A DNA stretch of 64,000 nt from Streptomyces taklimakanensis (GCF_009709575.1 NZ_WIXO01000001.1:2792001-2856000), one strand, 5' to 3'; positions 47,721 through 55,694 are shown, numbered from the stretch's first letter. Notes: generated by a model not told the origin, from the letters alone. A program made the numbers and translations.

Positions 47721-49081
47721 CGGCCACCGACCCGTACGCCCCGCTGCGCACCGAGGCCGAGGCGGGGCGCGTGGAGGAGGTGGTCGTCGCCGTCCCCGAC
47801 CTCCAGGGACGCCTGATGGGCAGCCGCCTGTCCGTCCCCCACTTCCTGGACGAGGCCGCGCGGCGGGGCTTCGGCGCCTGCGTCTACCTGCTGGCCACCG
47901 ACGTGGAGATGGACACCGGGTCCGGCTACGCCATCGACGCCTGGGGCGGCGGGTTCGGCGACTTCGTGCTGCGCCCCGACCCCGCCACCCTGCGCACCCG
48001 CCTGCCCTGGGACGACGGCACCGCCCTCGTCCTCGCCGACGCCGTCTGGCCCGGCGGCGAACCGGTCGCGGTCGCCCCGCGGCACGTGCTGCGCACCCAG
48101 CTCGACCGCCTGGCCGACCGCGGGCTGACCGCGTACGCCGGCACCGAGCTGGAGTTCATCGTCTTCACCTCCTCCTACCGGGAGGCGTGGGAGCGCCGCT
48201 ACGTCGGCCTGCGTCCCGCCGCCCGCTACAACACCGACTACTCCCTCCAGGGCCTGGAGGAGGTGGAGCCCGTGGTGCGTCGCGTCCGCCGCGAGATGAC
48301 GCGCGCCGGACTGGAGATGGAGACGGCCCGCGGGGAGTGCCACCCGGGCCAGTACGAGATCGTCTTCCGCTACGCGGAGGCGATGGCCACCTGCGACAAC
48401 CACGTCCTGTTCAAGGACGGCGCCAAGCGGATCGCCGCCGCCGAGGGCGCCGCGCTCACCTTCATGCCGAAGTTCGACGAGGGCGAGGGCAACTCCTGCC
48501 ACGTGCACCTCTCCCTGCGCGGCCGGGACGGCACGCCCGTCCTGGCCGACCCGGACGCCGACGACGGCATGTCGGAGACGATGCGGCACTTCACGGCCGG
48601 GCAGCTCGCCTGCCTGCCCGATCTGACCCTGCTGATGGCGCCCAACGTCAACTCCTACAAGCGCCTCCGGCCCGGCGCGTTCGCCCCGACGGGCATCGCC
48701 TGGGGGCGCGACAACCGCACCTGTCCGATACGGGTGGTGGGCTCGGGACCGTCGCTGCGCATCGAACACCGCGTCCCGGGCGGCGACGCCAACCCGTACC
48801 TGGCCGTGGCCGCCGTCGTCGCCGCCGGGCTGTACGGCATCGACAACCGCCTCCCCCTTCCCGCGCCGTACACCGGCAACGCCCTGGCCGACGACTCCGT
48901 GCCGCGCCTGCCCGCCACCCTCGCCGAGGCGCTGAGCCGTTGGGAGGGCAGCGGGATCGCGGCGAAGATCTTCGGCGAGGAGGTCGTCACCCACTACGCC
49001 CGCGCCGCCCGCGCGGAGTTGGCGGCCTTCGAGAGCGCGGTCACGGACTGGGAGCGGATGCGCGGCTTCGAGCGGCTCTGA
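47717..49081 (+). CDS. Glutamine synthetase-like ligase in siderophore operon
   Basis: 454 aa, GS fold, more like gamma-glutamylpolyamine synthetases than GlnA. N-terminal beta-grasp with VVAVPDLQGRLMGSRLS; catalytic domain AGTELEFIVF (metal Glu), ARGECHPGQYEIVFRY, GNSCHVHLSLRGRDG, MAPNVNSYKRLRPGAFAPTG, WGRDNRTCPIRVVG and GGDANPYLAVAAVVAAG. Adenylylation-type Tyr loop is not evident. Final gene of the operon, ATGA overlap. It may glutamylate the diamine product or condense an amine with an acid in the siderophore, which is inference from context. Ends 22 bp before the convergent caspase gene, with no visible terminator between. Confidence 0.85.
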   Translation: MTATDPYAPLRTEAEAGRVEEVVVAVPDLQGRLMGSRLSVPHFLDEAARRGFGACVYLLATDVEMDTGSGYAIDAWGGGFGDFVLRPDPATLRTRLPWDDGTALVLADAVWPGGEPVAVAPRHVLRTQLDRLADRGLTAYAGTELEFIVFTSSYREAWERRYVGLRPAARYNTDYSLQGLEEVEPVVRRVRREMTRAGLEMETARGECHPGQYEIVFRYAEAMATCDNHVLFKDGAKRIAAAEGAALTFMPKFDEGEGNSCHVHLSLRGRDGTPVLADPDADDGMSETMRHFTAGQLACLPDLTLLMAPNVNSYKRLRPGAFAPTGIAWGRDNRTCPIRVVGSGPSLRIEHRVPGGDANPYLAVAAVVAAGLYGIDNRLPLPAPYTGNALADDSVPRLPATLAEALSRWEGSGIAAKIFGEEVVTHYARAARAELAAFESAVTDWERMRGFERL

Positions 49082-49103
49082 CGCCCGCCCCGGCGTCCCC
49101 GCG

Positions 49104-51326
49104 CTACGAGGAGCGCGGCGGACTCGGCGGAGTCGGCGGTGAAGCCGGCGGAGTCGGCGGTGGCGGCGGGACGTTCGGAGGCACCGGAGCCTTCGACGGC
49201 GACGTCCCGCCGCGCCACAGCGGTACGGCCGTGGCCAGGGCGAGCACCGCGGCGAAGGCGGCCTGGACGAGGATGTACCCGGGGGCCGGGTACCGGGAGA
49301 CCAGGGCGTTGCCCACGTAGACGTACTCCCCGGCGAACAGGGAGCCCAGGAGGAAGTACAGCTCGGGGCCGTAGTAGGCGGCGACGGCCGCGACGACGAA
49401 GACGCGCGGGAGCGCGTCGCGGAGCTCGGCCGACGCCGCGGCGACGCAGAGCAGACCCATCGGGAGGACGGCGCAGAGGGCCGCGGGCAGCCCGATCGCG
49501 TCCACCGTCGTCACGCCCGTCTCCGGCAGCGCCACGAACAGCATGAGGAACCGGCCCGCCAACGCCGCCGAGACGATGTACACCAGCCGGTTCCCGACGA
49601 GTTCCGTCGGTCTCAACCGGCCCAGGGCCGCGCGGTGCGGCCACAGCCGCAGCGCCAGTCCGGCCAGGAGCAGCACGGTGGCCGACAGGCCCAGCAGCGC
49701 GTACACGTCGGAGTGGGCGGCCAGCAGGGACAGTCCGTCGGCGAGGTGGTAGACGGTGCTCGCGGCGACCAGGCCCCGGCCCACCGCCCCCTTCGTCCCG
49801 GGCCGGTCCAGCAGGAGGACCCCGACCAGGAGCAGCGCCGAGCGCAGCAGGAAGAAGCCCGCGCCGACGAGGTTCGCCCCGGTCAGGGTGGACACCTCGG
49901 AGAACGGCCAGGTCCCGACGGTCACGGCGGCGAGGCCCAGGAGCACCCTCCGGTCCAGGAGCCAGCCGGGCCGGGGGAGGGTGACACCGGCCGCCCGGGG
50001 CCACAGCGGTCCGCGCGCCGGCGCGGTGACGGGTATCTCGAACTCGCCCAGCCGGTTGACGATGCCGACCGAACCGCGCAGCGGACCGGAGTGCTCCGGC
50101 AGCGCCCCGGAGTCGACGCCGATCCTGACCCACCCGCCCGACGGGTCGAAGGGCTCGCTGTGCTCCACGGTGATCCAACTCGACGTGGTGCCGGCCTGGA
50201 AGACGCGCGCCAGGGGCGAGCCCACCAGCCGTACCGTGCGCGTGGCCGGCGGCCCGGCGGCCGACGCCCCGCCGGCTCCGTCGTCCGGCGCCGTTCCCAG
50301 TTCGACCCGGTCGGGGACGGCCTTGAGCTGTGCCTCCTCCAGGGCGGCGGTCGCGGCCGCGGACACCTCCTTGCTGTCGTCCTCGGTCAGCCGGTGCAGC
50401 AGGTCCATGGCGCCGACCGCCCGTTCGACGTCGTCGTCGAGCAGGATCCGCCGCAGCTCCCGCACCCCCGCCAGCCGGTCGGCGGGCGCCTGCCCGCCCG
50501 TCCGGGCGACCAGGTCGTCGGGGAGGGGGGTGCCCTTCAGCCGTGCGGACAGCGGCACCCAGCCGACGACCAGCTTGCCGGAGGCGTCCACCCACTTCTG
50601 CGGGGTCTGGTGCCTGGTGGTGGCGCGCACCCGCGCGTAGACGTAGTCGTACAGCTCGTCCAGGTCGACCAGACCGTCCCCGCCGGTGTCCGCCTCGCCG
50701 GTGCGCAGTCCGTGGACGAGCGCGCCGGTGAAGACCGACGGCCCCTGCCGGTCCGTTCGGGCCAGCCTGTCGTCCTCGAAGGCGTACTCCGTGGCGCCGG
50801 AGGCCGTGATGACCATCCGGCCCCGGCCGTCACCGGCGCCGTCGGCCCCGGAGGCCGCCGCGGGGAAGGCGCTCTCCCCGTCGATCGCGTCCGCCGAGCG
50901 GGCCCGTACGCCGCGCGAGAAGGCCCCGCCGTAGCAGCAGTCGAGGAAGAGGGCGATCCGCCGGGCGCGGCTCTCGGTCATCTCCTGGTCGACGAAGCGG
51001 GCGGAGACCGCCGTCGCGGACAGCCGGGTCGGCACGGTGTCGGAACCGGCGAAGTACAGCGCGCCGGACGCGCCCTTCAGACCGTGGCAGGAGAAGTGGA
51101 GCAGCAGGAAGTCGTCGGGCTTGCGGTCGGCGAAGAAGTTCGCGATCTCCCGTCGGACGACGTGGGCGGGCCGGTTGTGGACCACCGTGACCCGGAACCG
51201 GCCGATCTGCGGGTCGGCCAGCACGGACTGAAGGGCACGGGCGTCGTGGGCCGGGGCCGCCAGGCGGCTGAGCCCCTCGTGTTCGTAGACGTCGTTGGCC
51301 ACGATCAGGGCATGGCGTCCCGCCAC
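49104..51326 (-). CDS. EACC1-associated caspase-like protease with polytopic membrane C-terminus
   Basis: 740 aa. Caspase-fold peptidase domain about 1-240: VAGRHALIVANDVYEHEGLS, catalytic His81 in HFSCHGLKG, Cys131 in FLDCCYGGAF, and a Ca2+-loop-like TGGDGLVDLDELYDY (about 207-221). A helical HEAT-like stretch follows, then a beta domain (RTVRLVGSPLARVFQAG...SGPLRGSVGIV), then about eight membrane segments (for example LLGLAAVTVGTWPF, LLLVGVLLLD, VLLLAGLALRLW) and a Pro-rich tail (PPNVPPPPPTPPASPP). GTG at 51326 follows GGAGGGG; the frame extension to 52022 is random. It is 5 bp behind the EACC1 gene. Confidence 0.85.
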   Translation of the reverse strand: MAGRHALIVANDVYEHEGLSRLAAPAHDARALQSVLADPQIGRFRVTVVHNRPAHVVRREIANFFADRKPDDFLLLHFSCHGLKGASGALYFAGSDTVPTRLSATAVSARFVDQEMTESRARRIALFLDCCYGGAFSRGVRARSADAIDGESAFPAAASGADGAGDGRGRMVITASGATEYAFEDDRLARTDRQGPSVFTGALVHGLRTGEADTGGDGLVDLDELYDYVYARVRATTRHQTPQKWVDASGKLVVGWVPLSARLKGTPLPDDLVARTGGQAPADRLAGVRELRRILLDDDVERAVGAMDLLHRLTEDDSKEVSAAATAALEEAQLKAVPDRVELGTAPDDGAGGASAAGPPATRTVRLVGSPLARVFQAGTTSSWITVEHSEPFDPSGGWVRIGVDSGALPEHSGPLRGSVGIVNRLGEFEIPVTAPARGPLWPRAAGVTLPRPGWLLDRRVLLGLAAVTVGTWPFSEVSTLTGANLVGAGFFLLRSALLLVGVLLLDRPGTKGAVGRGLVAASTVYHLADGLSLLAAHSDVYALLGLSATVLLLAGLALRLWPHRAALGRLRPTELVGNRLVYIVSAALAGRFLMLFVALPETGVTTVDAIGLPAALCAVLPMGLLCVAAASAELRDALPRVFVVAAVAAYYGPELYFLLGSLFAGEYVYVGNALVSRYPAPGYILVQAAFAAVLALATAVPLWRGGTSPSKAPVPPNVPPPPPTPPASPPTPPSPPRSS

Positions 51327-51331
51327 CGCGA

Positions 51332-51742
51332 TCAGCCCCTCCCCGGCTCGGAGGGGGTGGGGGCGTGGGCCCGGAGCCACGCGTCGACGATCCGGTCCTG
51401 GGTCTCGGCCGAGACGCCGGTGACCTTCAGGGTGTCGCCGTCGATCGTCAGCTCGGCGGTACGGTCGCCGGCGCCAAAGTCCGTGCTCCTGGCCAGCCAG
51501 TGCCGGACCGCCGTCACCAGTTCGTGCAGGGCCACGGGCGCCTGGGCGACGGTCACCAGCAGGCCGCCGATCTCCGCCACGTCCAGCGCCCGGCTCCCGT
51601 CCGGAGCCGGGCCCGCGCTCACCGCGTCGACCCGTTCGACGTCGAGTTCCAGCAGTTCCTCGCGTAACGCCGAGGTCGCCAGCTCCAGGCGCTCCGCGTC
51701 GTCGTCCGCTCCGCGCAGCCGGAGCAGCACTCGAGTTTCCAT
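51332..51742 (-). CDS. EACC1-type effector-associated small protein
   Basis: 136 aa. Resembles the effector-associated constant component EACC1 found as the first gene of counter-invader NLR-like systems in actinobacteria. Small alpha/beta fold with LLRLRGADDDAERLELATSALREELLEL split across residues 6-34, then VDAVSAGPAPDGSRALDVAE and GGLLVTVAQAPVALHELV. ATG at 51742 after GGAGGGGGGATC. Forms a two-gene operon with the caspase gene (5-bp gap), as expected for the module. No NLR/NTPase gene is nearby in the window. Confidence 0.75.
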   Translation of the reverse strand: METRVLLRLRGADDDAERLELATSALREELLELDVERVDAVSAGPAPDGSRALDVAEIGGLLVTVAQAPVALHELVTAVRHWLARSTDFGAGDRTAELTIDGDTLKVTGVSAETQDRIVDAWLRAHAPTPSEPGRG

Positions 51743-51934
51743 TCCGATCCCCCCTCCGGGCACGGCCCGGCGCACGCGGACGCGTGGACGTCCCGCCGTC
51801 GGCCGTGTTCCGCCGACAGTAGACTTCCCCGGCTCGCCACCGGCGCGAAACCGCCGTTTCGGAACCGGAACCGGAACCGGCGGCGCCCGGCGGACACGCG
51901 GGCGGCGGTCGGGGGTCGCCGGGTGTCCGGCGCC

Positions 51935-52213
51935 TCATTCCCGCCGGGCGGTGGGTGTGGGCGTCCGTTCGACGCGGCGCAGGGCGAGCGGTCCGCCGAC
52001 GCCGGGCACCAGGGCGTACCACCGCGCGCTGGTGTCGGCGGCGGTCGTGGCCTGCCGGGCGGCCACGACGGTGGCGAGGTAGGCGGTGCCGTGCAGTGGA
52101 CCGACGAGCGAGGTGACCGCCTCGGCGTGCATGGTGAGGAGGTTGGCCGTCAGGAGGGCCAGGGAGACCGCCTCGGCGCCGGCGGCGATCCGCAGGGCGC
52201 GCACGCCGGTCAC
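51935..52213 (-). CDS. DUF3817-like small membrane protein
   Basis: 92 aa from the GTG at 52213, which shares GTGA with the upstream gene's stop. Hydrophobic segments AEAVSLALLTANLLTM and SLVGPLHGTAYLATVVAA, with conserved-looking GPLHG, typical of the DUF3817 fold (PLHG in the second helix). It ends with LALRRVERTPTPTARRE. Role unknown. The much longer open frame upstream is compositionally random. Confidence 0.65.
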   Translation of the reverse strand: MTGVRALRIAAGAEAVSLALLTANLLTMHAEAVTSLVGPLHGTAYLATVVAARQATTAADTSARWYALVPGVGGPLALRRVERTPTPTARRE

Positions 52214-52686
52214 GCTCCCGTGGTGGATCCGGGGCGGACGATCATCAGCACGACGACGACCGCCCACAGCAGGTTGAAGACGCCGGTGAGCATGGCCAGT
52301 CGGGCCGCCGCCGACCGCGTCCCCCCGCTTCCGTCCGGGCCGCCCGCCGTTTCGAGCATCCGCCGCTGGCCGGGCACGATCGCCAGGACCAGCAGGGCCG
52401 CGGCGACCGCCGTCAGGACCATCGACGCGACCAGCCAGGCGTCGGTGAGGACGCCGAGCCGCGCGCCCGTGGCGACACCGAAGACCGGAACGGCGACGCC
52501 GACGACGGCGTAGCCGCGGCAGATCCGGTGCAGGACGGCGACGGCCCCAGCGTCCCGCCCCTGCGGTCCCCCGCCCCCGGAGGCCGCCTGTCGGGCGTAG
52601 CGCGGGAAGAGCGAGGCGGCCACGGCGATCGGGCCGACCACCAGGATCGCGGCGAGGACGTGCACGGACAACAGCAGCTTGGCCAT
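52210..52686 (-). CDS. Integral membrane protein (DUF2269-like)
   Basis: 158 aa with four membrane helices (MAKLLLSVHVLAAILVVGPIAVAA, ICRGYAVVGVAVPVFGVATGA, LVASMVLTAVAAALLVLAIVPGQRR, LAMLTGVFNLLWAVVVVLMIV). Pattern of histidine in the first helix (SVHVLAAI) and a polar linker is like DUF2269/CopD-related small membrane proteins, possibly electron- or metal-related. ATG at 52686 after GGAGGGCC. First gene of a two-gene set with the DUF3817-like protein and divergent from the PadR regulator. Confidence 0.6.
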   Translation of the reverse strand: MAKLLLSVHVLAAILVVGPIAVAASLFPRYARQAASGGGGPQGRDAGAVAVLHRICRGYAVVGVAVPVFGVATGARLGVLTDAWLVASMVLTAVAAALLVLAIVPGQRRMLETAGGPDGSGGTRSAAARLAMLTGVFNLLWAVVVVLMIVRPGSTTGA

Positions 52687-52715
52687 CTCGGGCCCTCCGT
52701 ACCGATGACGAATAC

Positions 52716-52728
52716 ATTGGCTGCCAAT
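52716..52728. promoter_or_regulatory. Operator-like palindrome ATTGGC-T-GCCAAT between divergent genes
   Basis: Perfect 6-bp arms around one base, in the 82-bp gap between the DUF2269-like gene and the padR gene. Placed to affect either promoter; a candidate PadR or other regulator site. Confidence 0.45.
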
Positions 52729-52737
52729 AGATAGCAC

Positions 52738-52759
52738 GCCTACTTAGTTCTGGGTAGGC
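52738..52759 (+). promoter_or_regulatory. Second dyad upstream of padR
   Basis: GCCTAC-N10-GTAGGC, 10 bp before the padR start codon. Possible autoregulatory operator of PadR, which usually binds near its own start. Confidence 0.45.
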
Positions 52760-52768
52760 TGCCCACCC

Positions 52769-53113
52769 ATGAAGAAGGCGGACGCGGTGCGGGGACATCT
52801 GGACGGACTGCTGCTGGCCGTGCTCGAACCGGGGCCGTTGCACGGCTACGCGATCATCACGGCCGTGCAGCGGCGCAGCGCCGGCGCGCTGGAGCTGCGC
52901 ACGGGCACGGTCTATCCCGCGCTCAACCGGTTGGAGCGGCTCGGGCTGCTCCGCAGCGACTGGGACTCCGTCGGCGAGCGGCGGCGGCGCCGCTACGAAC
53001 TCACCGACGCCGGACGCCGGACCCTGGCCGACGAGCGGGCGGCCTGGCGGGAGTTCACCGCGGCCATCGGCGCCGTCCTGGAGCCCCCCGCGCGTCCGGG
53101 GCACGCCGTATGA
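52769..53113 (+). CDS. PadR-family transcriptional regulator
   Basis: 114 aa. Winged-helix of the PadR type: MKKADAVRGHLDGLLLAVLEPGPLHGYAI, RTGTVYPALNRLERLGLL, RRRRRYELTDAGRRTL, then a short C-terminal helix (one-helix dimerisation domain as in subfamily 2). Usually represses adjacent transporter or membrane genes. ATG at 52769; start overlaps no gene. Its stop overlaps the next ORF by ATGA, so the two are coupled; it is divergent from the DUF2269-like gene. Confidence 0.88.
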   Translation: MKKADAVRGHLDGLLLAVLEPGPLHGYAIITAVQRRSAGALELRTGTVYPALNRLERLGLLRSDWDSVGERRRRRYELTDAGRRTLADERAAWREFTAAIGAVLEPPARPGHAV

Positions 53114-53811
53114 GCGCCGCCGACCGACCGACGGGGCGCGTCGAGGCCGCCGAACACGAGGCCGCCGAACAGTACGGCTCGGTCGAGGAGTACGCCCGGG
53201 CCCTGGCCTCCGCCCTGCACGGACCGGCCCGCGCCAGGGAGCGGCTGGTGGCGGAGATCCGCGCCGGCCTCGCGGACACGGTGGAGGCGCACGTCGACGG
53301 GGGCGTGCCCCGCGACCGGGCCCTGGCGTCGGCCGTGCGCGAGTTCGGCACCGTGGCGGAGCTGGCGCCGGCCTGTCGGCGGGAGTTGACCGTCGCCCAG
53401 GCCCGGCACACCGCTCGGACCGTGCTCCTGACCGCGCCGCTTCCGGCCGTCTGCTGGTACCTGGTGGCCCTCGCCCACGGATCCGGCCACCATCCGCCAC
53501 GCGCCGTCCAGGTGCCGGTCGTGTCCTTCGCGGGCGTCGCGATCGTCACCGCGCTGTTCGCCCTGGCGGTACTGGCGGCCACCGGGCCCCTCGCCCGCCG
53601 GCTGCCCACGCCGCGTCGGTTGCCCCTGGCCGCCGCGTGGACCGGCACCGCCGCCGGCGCGTCCCTGGCGCTCGCCACGCTCGCCCTCGCCGTGAGCTCT
53701 CCCCTGGCCACGCACTGGCCACCGGTCGCGCTCGCCGGCGTGCTCACCGCCGTGTCCCACGCGGCGGTGGCGGTCTCGTCCCGCGCCTGCCGGGCGTGCG
53801 CCCGCGCCTGA
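53110..53811 (+). CDS. Permease-prefix domain membrane protein paired with PadR
   Basis: 233 aa. N-terminal soluble region (about 20-100) with VEEYARALASALHGPARARERLVAEIRAGLADTVEAHV split in two helices is the permease-prefix/DUF1700-like fold. Four membrane segments follow (TVLLTAPLPAVCWYLVALA, FAGVAIVTALFALAVLAATG, AWTGTAAGASLALATLALAV, VALAGVLTAVSHAAVAV). It ends with SSRACRACARA. ATGA overlap with padR. Commonly these pairs accompany stress- or envelope-related ABC-like systems, but none is next to this one. Confidence 0.75.
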   Translation: MSAADRPTGRVEAAEHEAAEQYGSVEEYARALASALHGPARARERLVAEIRAGLADTVEAHVDGGVPRDRALASAVREFGTVAELAPACRRELTVAQARHTARTVLLTAPLPAVCWYLVALAHGSGHHPPRAVQVPVVSFAGVAIVTALFALAVLAATGPLARRLPTPRRLPLAAAWTGTAAGASLALATLALAVSSPLATHWPPVALAGVLTAVSHAAVAVSSRACRACARA

Positions 53812-53989
53812 CGGTCCGGCGGCGGCCGGCGCGACACACCGCACCGGCCGTCGCTCCGGCGCTCCCCTGTCAGTGCCGCCCGCTAGCTTTCCTCCGTGCG
53901 GAGCCGGGCCGGCCGGGTCCCGGCCGCCGCGCCACCGCGGGCGTCCGCCGGGCGCCCGGTACCGCCTCCATCCCGAAGGGACGCGATCC

Positions 53990-54553
53990 GTGCGGAAGTT
54001 CAAGCTCCAGGTCCAGGTCGGCATCGACGGATACATGGCCGGTCCGAACGGCGAGATGGACTGGATGACGGTCCCGTGGAGCGACGACCTCAACGCCCAC
54101 GTCGACGCGCTCACCCGGTCGGTGGACTGCATCGTGCTGGGGCGCAGGCTCGCCGAGGGGTTCATCCCGGCCTGGGCGGCCGGGCCCGAGGGCGAGGACC
54201 AGGCGTCCATCGACTTCATGAACAACACGCCCAAGGTCGTCGTCTCCGACTCCCTGGCCGAGTCGCCCTGGGAGAACGCCACCGTAGCCGGCGGCGACCT
54301 CGCCGAGACCGTGCGCAAGCTCAAGGCCCAGCCGGGCGGGGACATCATCACCTACGGCGGCAGCACGCTCGTCTCGAACCTGATCGCCGGGAAGCTGCTG
54401 GACGAGCTCCATCTGTTCGTCAATCCGACCGCGCTCGGCTCCGGGCTGCCCGTGTTCCCCGACACCGGCGCCCACCACGGGTTCCGCCTGGTCGACGCCC
54501 GGCCGTTCGACTGCGGGATCGTCGCCCTGCACTACGAGCCGCGGCGCTCCTGA
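53990..54553 (+). CDS. Dihydrofolate reductase/RibD C-terminal family protein
   Basis: 187 aa NADPH-dependent reductase-like protein. Motifs: VQVGIDGYMAGPNGEMDWM, CIVLGRRLAEGFIP, PKVVVSDSLAESPWENATV, GDIITYGGSTLVSNLIAG and DELHLFVNPTALGSGLPVF, all standard for the YyaP/RibD_C group. Actual substrate of this family is mostly unknown. GTG at 53990 with AAGGG 9 nt upstream. Stands alone between a membrane protein and a small secreted protein. Confidence 0.82.
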   Translation: MRKFKLQVQVGIDGYMAGPNGEMDWMTVPWSDDLNAHVDALTRSVDCIVLGRRLAEGFIPAWAAGPEGEDQASIDFMNNTPKVVVSDSLAESPWENATVAGGDLAETVRKLKAQPGGDIITYGGSTLVSNLIAGKLLDELHLFVNPTALGSGLPVFPDTGAHHGFRLVDARPFDCGIVALHYEPRRS

Positions 54554-54728
54554 GCCGGGTGCCCGACGGCGCTCGGGCGCGCGCCCGAGCGCGGGAGCCG
54601 GCACGCGCGCGGATCGCGGGCGCGTGCGCCGACCGACCCTCACATCCGTTCGTAACTTTTCCGCTCACCGGCAGATATGCACGGCGGACGGCGATCGCCC
54701 GTCCACGACCGGCGAGGAGGGAAGCACG

Positions 54729-54950
54729 ATGAACACGAGGGGACGGGCCCTGGTGCGGACGGGCGCGGTGGCGGTGGCCGTGGCGGGCGCGGTCCTGGCG
54801 GGCGGCGGGGCGGCATGGGCCGACGAGACCCACCACGGCTCGCACAACGGGCCGAACATCGCGCTGATCTCCACCGGTCAGATCGACGACCCCCTGGAGG
54901 ACGTGTTGGAGCACGCGGCGCTCTTCCAGCGCGACCACCACACCGGCTGA
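54729..54950 (+). CDS. Small secreted protein
   Basis: 73 aa. Sec signal peptide MNTRGRALVRTGAVAVAVAG with c-region near AAWADE (about residue 32). The mature part is about 40 residues, DETHHGSHNGPNIALISTGQ, then an acidic/His-rich end. Contains GPNIALISTGQIDDPLEDVLEHA-like pattern split over two segments, reminiscent of small secreted streptomycete proteins of unknown role. ATG at 54729 with GAGGAGGGAAGC. Followed by an unusual run of hairpins. Confidence 0.65.
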   Translation: MNTRGRALVRTGAVAVAVAGAVLAGGGAAWADETHHGSHNGPNIALISTGQIDDPLEDVLEHAALFQRDHHTG

Positions 54951-54965
54951 GGCGGCGCGCCGGAC

Positions 54966-55199
54966 ACCGGCTCCGGCGCGAGGGAGCCGGTCCCGCCCGA
55001 CGGGTTCGGACGGAGTCGGTCGGGACCGTCGCGCCGGAGGCGGCGGAGCCGGGGCAGGCACCGCCCCGGCTCCCCGGCCGTTCCGGGACGGGGCGGGTCC
55101 GTCCCGGAACGGCCCGAGGCCCGGCGGGGAGGCGGCTTCTCCAGCCGCTTCTCCCCGCCGGGCCGTCGCCGTCCGGGCGGAGGGGACCGCCCGGACGGC
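54966..55199. repeat. Cluster of five tandem perfect stem-loops
   Basis: Between convergent genes. Stems: 54966-54991 (9 bp), 55045-55073 (11 bp, GGAGCCGGGGC), 55076-55114 (15 bp), 55118-55164 (13 bp outer stem) and 55168-55199 (13 bp). All arms are perfect and mutually distinct. Acts at least as a strong bidirectional terminator block for the secreted-protein gene and the GlsB-type gene. The gap 54951-55263 holds nothing else that I can see. Confidence 0.8.
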
Positions 55200-55263
55200 G
55201 AAAGATCGCTGGGAACCGCCGCGTCGGCGGTCGGAGACCTCTACGACACGCCCACGGCGTCCC

Positions 55264-55527
55264 TCAGGCGCGGACCTTGGCGCGCTCCAGGGCCGCGATG
55301 CCCACCGCGGCCAGCACGACCTGGATCAGGATCTGTATCCAGTCGATGCCGTTCGTACTGGCGACGCCGAGCCCCGCCGCGACGAACGTACCGATCAGGG
55401 CCGCGGCGATACCGACCACGATCGTCCACAGGAAGCCGATGCGCTGACGGCCGGGAAGCACCAGGCGCCCCAGGACGCCGATGACGATACCCACGACGAT
55501 CGCGGTGAGAATGCCGGTAATCTCCAT
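55264..55527 (-). CDS. GlsB/YeaQ/YmgE-family stress membrane protein
   Basis: 87 aa, three membrane helices, transglycosylase-associated-protein family. Starts MEITGILTAIVVGIVIGVLG, then RLVLPGRQRIGFLWTIVVGIAAALIGTF with the family's GxxxG-rich helices and a final WIQILIQVVLAAVGIAA, tail ERAKVRA. Known as envelope stress proteins; function is not defined. ATG at 55527 with AAGGTGAAGTC. Oriented toward the hairpin cluster. Confidence 0.85.
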   Translation of the reverse strand: MEITGILTAIVVGIVIGVLGRLVLPGRQRIGFLWTIVVGIAAALIGTFVAAGLGVASTNGIDWIQILIQVVLAAVGIAALERAKVRA

Positions 55528-55665
55528 GACTTCACCTTTTCGGGTCGTTTCCTTGCGGTTCCTCCTTCCCTCTTCGCGGAGAGGCACACGGAGAACATGT
55601 CAAGAGGGCACCGACCGACGCGCGTTACGGCACCCGGCGTCCGACGGCCGGCCGGTGGAAACGCG

Positions 55666-55694
55666 GGTGCGCCGCCCCACCGGGGCGGCGCACC
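55666..55694 (-). terminator. Terminator after phoX
   Basis: 13-bp perfect stem GGTGCGCCGCCCC with a 3-nt loop, 65 bp downstream of the phoX stop on the minus strand. Confidence 0.7.

Noticed and set aside
49104..52022. Single 972-codon reading of the caspase gene
   Set aside because: The first 230 codons are Arg/Pro/Gly-rich random sequence overlapping the EACC1 gene in another frame; the GTG at 51326 has a good ribosome-binding site and starts the caspase domain.
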